Below are positions 61,328 to 64,000 of a stretch of DNA of 64,000 bases, piece by piece. The notes beneath the pieces are model-generated. The model was not told the DNA's origin. It saw only the letters and a program-made list of their open reading frames with translations, and searched no databases. A program made the translations under genes and the position numbers. Numbering within the stretch: the first letter of the stretch is position 1; each line of letters begins with the position of its first letter. This DNA comes from Limisphaerales bacterium (GTDB lineage Bacteria; Verrucomicrobiota; Verrucomicrobiia; Limisphaerales; SXTU01), in the NCBI GenBank assembly GCA_009773355.1, contig WRPG01000013.1, positions 1 through 64,000 on the forward strand, read 5' to 3'.

Positions 61328-63780
61328 TGTGCAGTGCCGCCGAGTGTCTTCTCCTTTTCCAAAATCGCCAAGGTCGTCTTGAGCACGGTGTCCGGGTTCA
61401 GCGAGATGCTGTGGATGCCCTGCTCGACGAGGAACTGCGCGAATTCGGGGTAGTCGCTCGGGGCCTGGCCGCAGATGCCGATTTTGCGCCCGCGCTTGCG
61501 GCAGACGGCGATGACCTGCGCGATGAGCTTCTTCACCGCAGCGTTCCGCTCGTCGAAGATGGGCGCGACGATTTCGCTGTCGCGGTCCACGCCGAGCGTG
61601 AGCTGCGTGAGGTCGTTCGAGCCGATGCTGAAGCCGTCGAAGATGTCCGCGAACTCGTCAGCGAGGATGACGTTGCTGGGAATCTCGCACATGACATAAA
61701 GCTCCAGGCCGTTCTCGCCGCGCTTCAAGCCGTGCTTCGCCATCTCGGCCTGCACGCGACGGCCTTCCTCGACCGTGCGGCAGAAGGGAATCATCAGCTT
61801 GAGGTTGGTCAGACCCATCTCGTCGCGGACCTTTTTCACGGCCTTGCACTCCAGCGCGAAGCCCGCCTGATAGCGCGGATGGTAGTAACGGCTCGCGCCA
61901 CGGAATCCAATCATCGGGTTCTCCTCAAGCGGCTCGTAGGCGCGACCACCGATTAGGTTCGCATACTCGTTGGTCTTGAAGTCGCTGAGGCGGAGAATCA
62001 CGTCCTTCGGGTAGAAGGCGGCGGCAATCATCGCGACGCCCTGCGCGAGCTTGTCCACGAAGAACTGCGGCTTGTCCACGTAGCCGGCGGTGAGTGCGTC
62101 GAGCTGGGCGCGGGTGGCGGCGTCTTGTTTCTCGTAGTCCAGCAACGCCAGCGGGTGTGCCTTGATATAGGTCGTGATGATGAACTCCTCGCGGGCGAGG
62201 CCGACGCCGTCGTTCGGGATGAACGAGAGTGAGAAGGCTTCCTCGGGGTTGCCCACGTTCATCATCACCTTCGTGCGCGGGTGGCCGAGGCCCTTGAGGC
62301 TGGTGCGCGTCACATCGAACGGCAGCTTGCCGTCATACACAAAGCCCGTGTCGCCCTCGGCGCAGCTCACGGTAACCATCTGACCGTCGGTGAGCAGCTC
62401 GGTGCCGTGCTCGGTGCCGACGATGGCCGGCACGCCCAGCTCGCGGCTCACGATGGCCGCGTGGCAGGTGCGCCCGCCGCGGTTCGTCACGATGGCGGCG
62501 GCCTTCTTCATAATCGGCTCCCAGTCCGGGTCGGTCTTGTCGGTGACGAGGATTTCGCCGTCCTTGAACTGGTTGATGAACTCCGCGCTCTTGATGACGC
62601 GCACGGGGCCGGCGGCGATTTTCTCGCCGACACTGCGGCCGGTGACGAGCACTTTGCCGCGCTGCTTGAGCTTGAACGTCTCGATGATCTCGGCGGCCTT
62701 GCGCGACTGCACGGTCTCGGGCCGCGCCTGCACGATGAACAGCTCGCCGGTGCGGCCGTCCTTGGCCCACTCGATGTCCATCGGCGTGGGCTGGCCGCGC
62801 TTCGCCGAGTAGTGGTCCTCGATGACGCACGCCCAGCGCGCGAGCTGGAGGATTTCGTCGTCAGTGATGGCGAACTTCACGCGGTCGCCGGGCGAGACGG
62901 GGATGTTCTTCACCATGCGTCCGCCGCCGGTGTCATAGACCATCTTGAACTCCTTCGTGCCGGCGATTTTCTGGAGCACGGGGCGGAAGCCGGCCTTGAG
63001 CGTGGGCTTGAAGACGTAGTATTCGTCTGGGTTCACGCTGCCTTGCACGACGTTTTCGCCGAGGCCGTAGGCGGCGTTGATGAGCACGGCGTCGCGGAAA
63101 CCAGTCTCGGTGTCGAGCGTGAACATGACGCCGCTGGCCGCGAGGTCCGCGCGCACCATGCGCTGCACGCCGATGCTGAGGGCAATCTTGAAGTGGTCAA
63201 AGCCCTTGTCCACGCGGTAGCTGATGGCGCGGTCGGTGAAGAGCGAGGCGAAGCACCGGCGGCAGGCGTCCACGAGCGCGAGCCGGCCCTGCACGTTGAG
63301 GTAAGTCTCCTGCTGGCCGGCGAAACTCGCGTCCGGCAAATCCTCCGCCGTTGCACTGCTGCGCACGGCCACGTCAATCGGCTCGGGCGCGTCGCCCTGC
63401 AACTCGGCGTAGGCGGTGAGAATCGCGCCTTCAAGGTCGGGTGGAAGTTCCGCCGCGAGGATGGCGTGCCGCACGCGGTTGCCGCGCAGGCGGAGATTGT
63501 CCATGTCACGCGTGTCGAGGCCGCGCAGGAGGCGGGTGATTTCCGCATCCAGCCCGGCGGAGCGCAGGAAGTGGCGGTAGGCGTCGGACGTGATGGCGAA
63601 ACCGTCGGGCACCTTCACGCCCTTGGGCGCGAGTTCGCGGAACATCTCGCCGAGCGAGGCGTTCTTGCCGCCGACGAGCGGGATGTCGCCGATGCTGAGT
63701 TCGAGGAACCACTTGATGAAGACCGGCGGCGCGGGCGCGGCGGCGCGCGAAACGCGGGCGGCTTTGGCTTTGGCAGGCAT
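61324..63780 (-). CDS. ppsA: Phosphoenolpyruvate synthase
   Basis: An 818-residue enzyme making phosphoenolpyruvate from pyruvate, ATP and water. The N-terminal ATP domain is clear ([35 protein letters not shown]), as is the swivelling-His domain ([18 protein letters not shown], catalytic His ~residue 440). The C-terminal PEP/pyruvate barrel has [19 protein letters not shown] and GICGQAPSD with the catalytic Cys. ATG 63780 gives a short Lys/Ala/Pro-rich extension before the conserved FIKWF. It is coupled to the acetyltransferase gene and follows a universal stress protein gene. Confidence 0.97.
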   Translation of the reverse strand: MPAKAKAARVSRAAAPAPPVFIKWFLELSIGDIPLVGGKNASLGEMFRELAPKGVKVPDGFAITSDAYRHFLRSAGLDAEITRLLRGLDTRDMDNLRLRGNRVRHAILAAELPPDLEGAILTAYAELQGDAPEPIDVAVRSSATAEDLPDASFAGQQETYLNVQGRLALVDACRRCFASLFTDRAISYRVDKGFDHFKIALSIGVQRMVRADLAASGVMFTLDTETGFRDAVLINAAYGLGENVVQGSVNPDEYYVFKPTLKAGFRPVLQKIAGTKEFKMVYDTGGGRMVKNIPVSPGDRVKFAITDDEILQLARWACVIEDHYSAKRGQPTPMDIEWAKDGRTGELFIVQARPETVQSRKAAEIIETFKLKQRGKVLVTGRSVGEKIAAGPVRVIKSAEFINQFKDGEILVTDKTDPDWEPIMKKAAAIVTNRGGRTCHAAIVSRELGVPAIVGTEHGTELLTDGQMVTVSCAEGDTGFVYDGKLPFDVTRTSLKGLGHPRTKVMMNVGNPEEAFSLSFIPNDGVGLAREEFIITTYIKAHPLALLDYEKQDAATRAQLDALTAGYVDKPQFFVDKLAQGVAMIAAAFYPKDVILRLSDFKTNEYANLIGGRAYEPLEENPMIGFRGASRYYHPRYQAGFALECKAVKKVRDEMGLTNLKLMIPFCRTVEEGRRVQAEMAKHGLKRGENGLELYVMCEIPSNVILADEFADIFDGFSIGSNDLTQLTLGVDRDSEIVAPIFDERNAAVKKLIAQVIAVCRKRGRKIGICGQAPSDYPEFAQFLVEQGIHSISLNPDTVLKTTLAILEKEKTLGGTAQ

Positions 63781-63782
63781 GG

Positions 63783-64000
63783 TCAGTTCTCCTTTCCGGG
63801 TTCGGTGAGCGAGACGAATTCCGGCTCGTGCTCGCGAACCACGAGCACCGGGACGGAGGCGTGCTGCACGACGTGCTGCGCGGTGCTGCCGAGCAGCAGG
63901 TAGCGCAGCCCGGTGTAGCCGTGGGTGGAAGTGACGATGAGGCCGGCGCACACGCGGAGGGCTTCCTTGTTGATTTCCAGAAACGGGTTGCCGGCGAGCA
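63783..64000 (-). CDS. Universal stress protein (5' part outside window)
   Basis: The C-terminal ~71 residues of a UspA-type protein. The nucleotide-binding signature is visible: TSTHGYTGLRYLLLGSTAQH followed by VPVLVVRE (G-x2-G-x9-G-S/T pattern). An acidic tail ends in EPGKEN. It lies 2 bp before ppsA. Association with ppsA, the acetyltransferase and cbpA/cbpM suggests a stress or starvation unit. The N-terminus is outside the window. Confidence 0.92.
   Translation of the reverse strand, partial: LAGNPFLEINKEALRVCAGLIVTSTHGYTGLRYLLLGSTAQHVVQHASVPVLVVREHEPEFVSLTEPGKEN

Overview
The window reads as one GC-rich bacterial chromosome segment, probably from a Verrucomicrobiota member of the Pedosphaera/Limisphaerales type. 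This is inferred from gene content: a paired DUF1549/DUF1553 cytochrome-like protein and DUF1501 protein, a DUF1080 hydrolase, an H-X9-DG prepilin, a GxxExxY protein and very abundant palindromic repeats. A planctomycete is the main alternative. No rRNA, tRNA or CRISPR array was seen.

Layout. 1-2541: partial tsaC, a RelB/RelE-like toxin-antitoxin pair and a PPC-domain secreted protein. 2593-9388 (minus): a serine hydrolase, then a partial Pel exopolysaccharide cluster (pelC-pelD-pelE-pelF) whose three gaps are all filled by inverted repeats. 9488-18183: agmatine deiminase, thpR, a 13-codon Lys/Ala micro-ORF, mutS, an AT-richer orphan membrane protein, an aldose epimerase, an acyl-CoA ligase and a PH-domain protein. 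18332-25596: an HpnI-like glycosyltransferase, a large nested palindrome and a DUF1549/1553-DUF1501-epimerase-like group. 25606-33119 (minus): chemotaxis cluster cheA-cheW-mcp-cheB-cheR. 33406-44294: mnmG, a Cus-type heavy-metal efflux operon interrupted by a GxxExxY cassette, and a PIN toxin-antitoxin pair lying between two copies of the cusA 3' end. 44357-47901: a prepilin, and a two-gene unit with a GspG-like protein and a degenerate M50-like protein carrying two cNMP-binding domains. 48034-49844: dnaN with a consensus DnaA box upstream, then a lone integron-type cassette with a recognisable attC site. 50135-64000 (minus): yggS, DUF1080, ubiB, then focA, formate dehydrogenase, cbpM, cbpA, a Pat-like acetyltransferase, ppsA and a usp fragment, which together suggest a low-oxygen or energy-stress block.

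The most unusual property is the repeats. Two kinds recur. The first is four-unit arrays of a 7-bp word (4 x 7 = 28 bp) with a different word at each locus. The second is palindromes of about 60-100 bp. Both occur between genes and also in frame inside conserved genes (mutS, mnmG, cheA, cusA, agmatine deiminase, the DUF1549 and DUF1501 genes). A third class, long inverted repeats, flanks the GxxExxY gene and also appears twice without a gene inside. I consider these repeats the best candidates for an undescribed system. All repeat identities come from reading the sequence by eye; no database search was possible.
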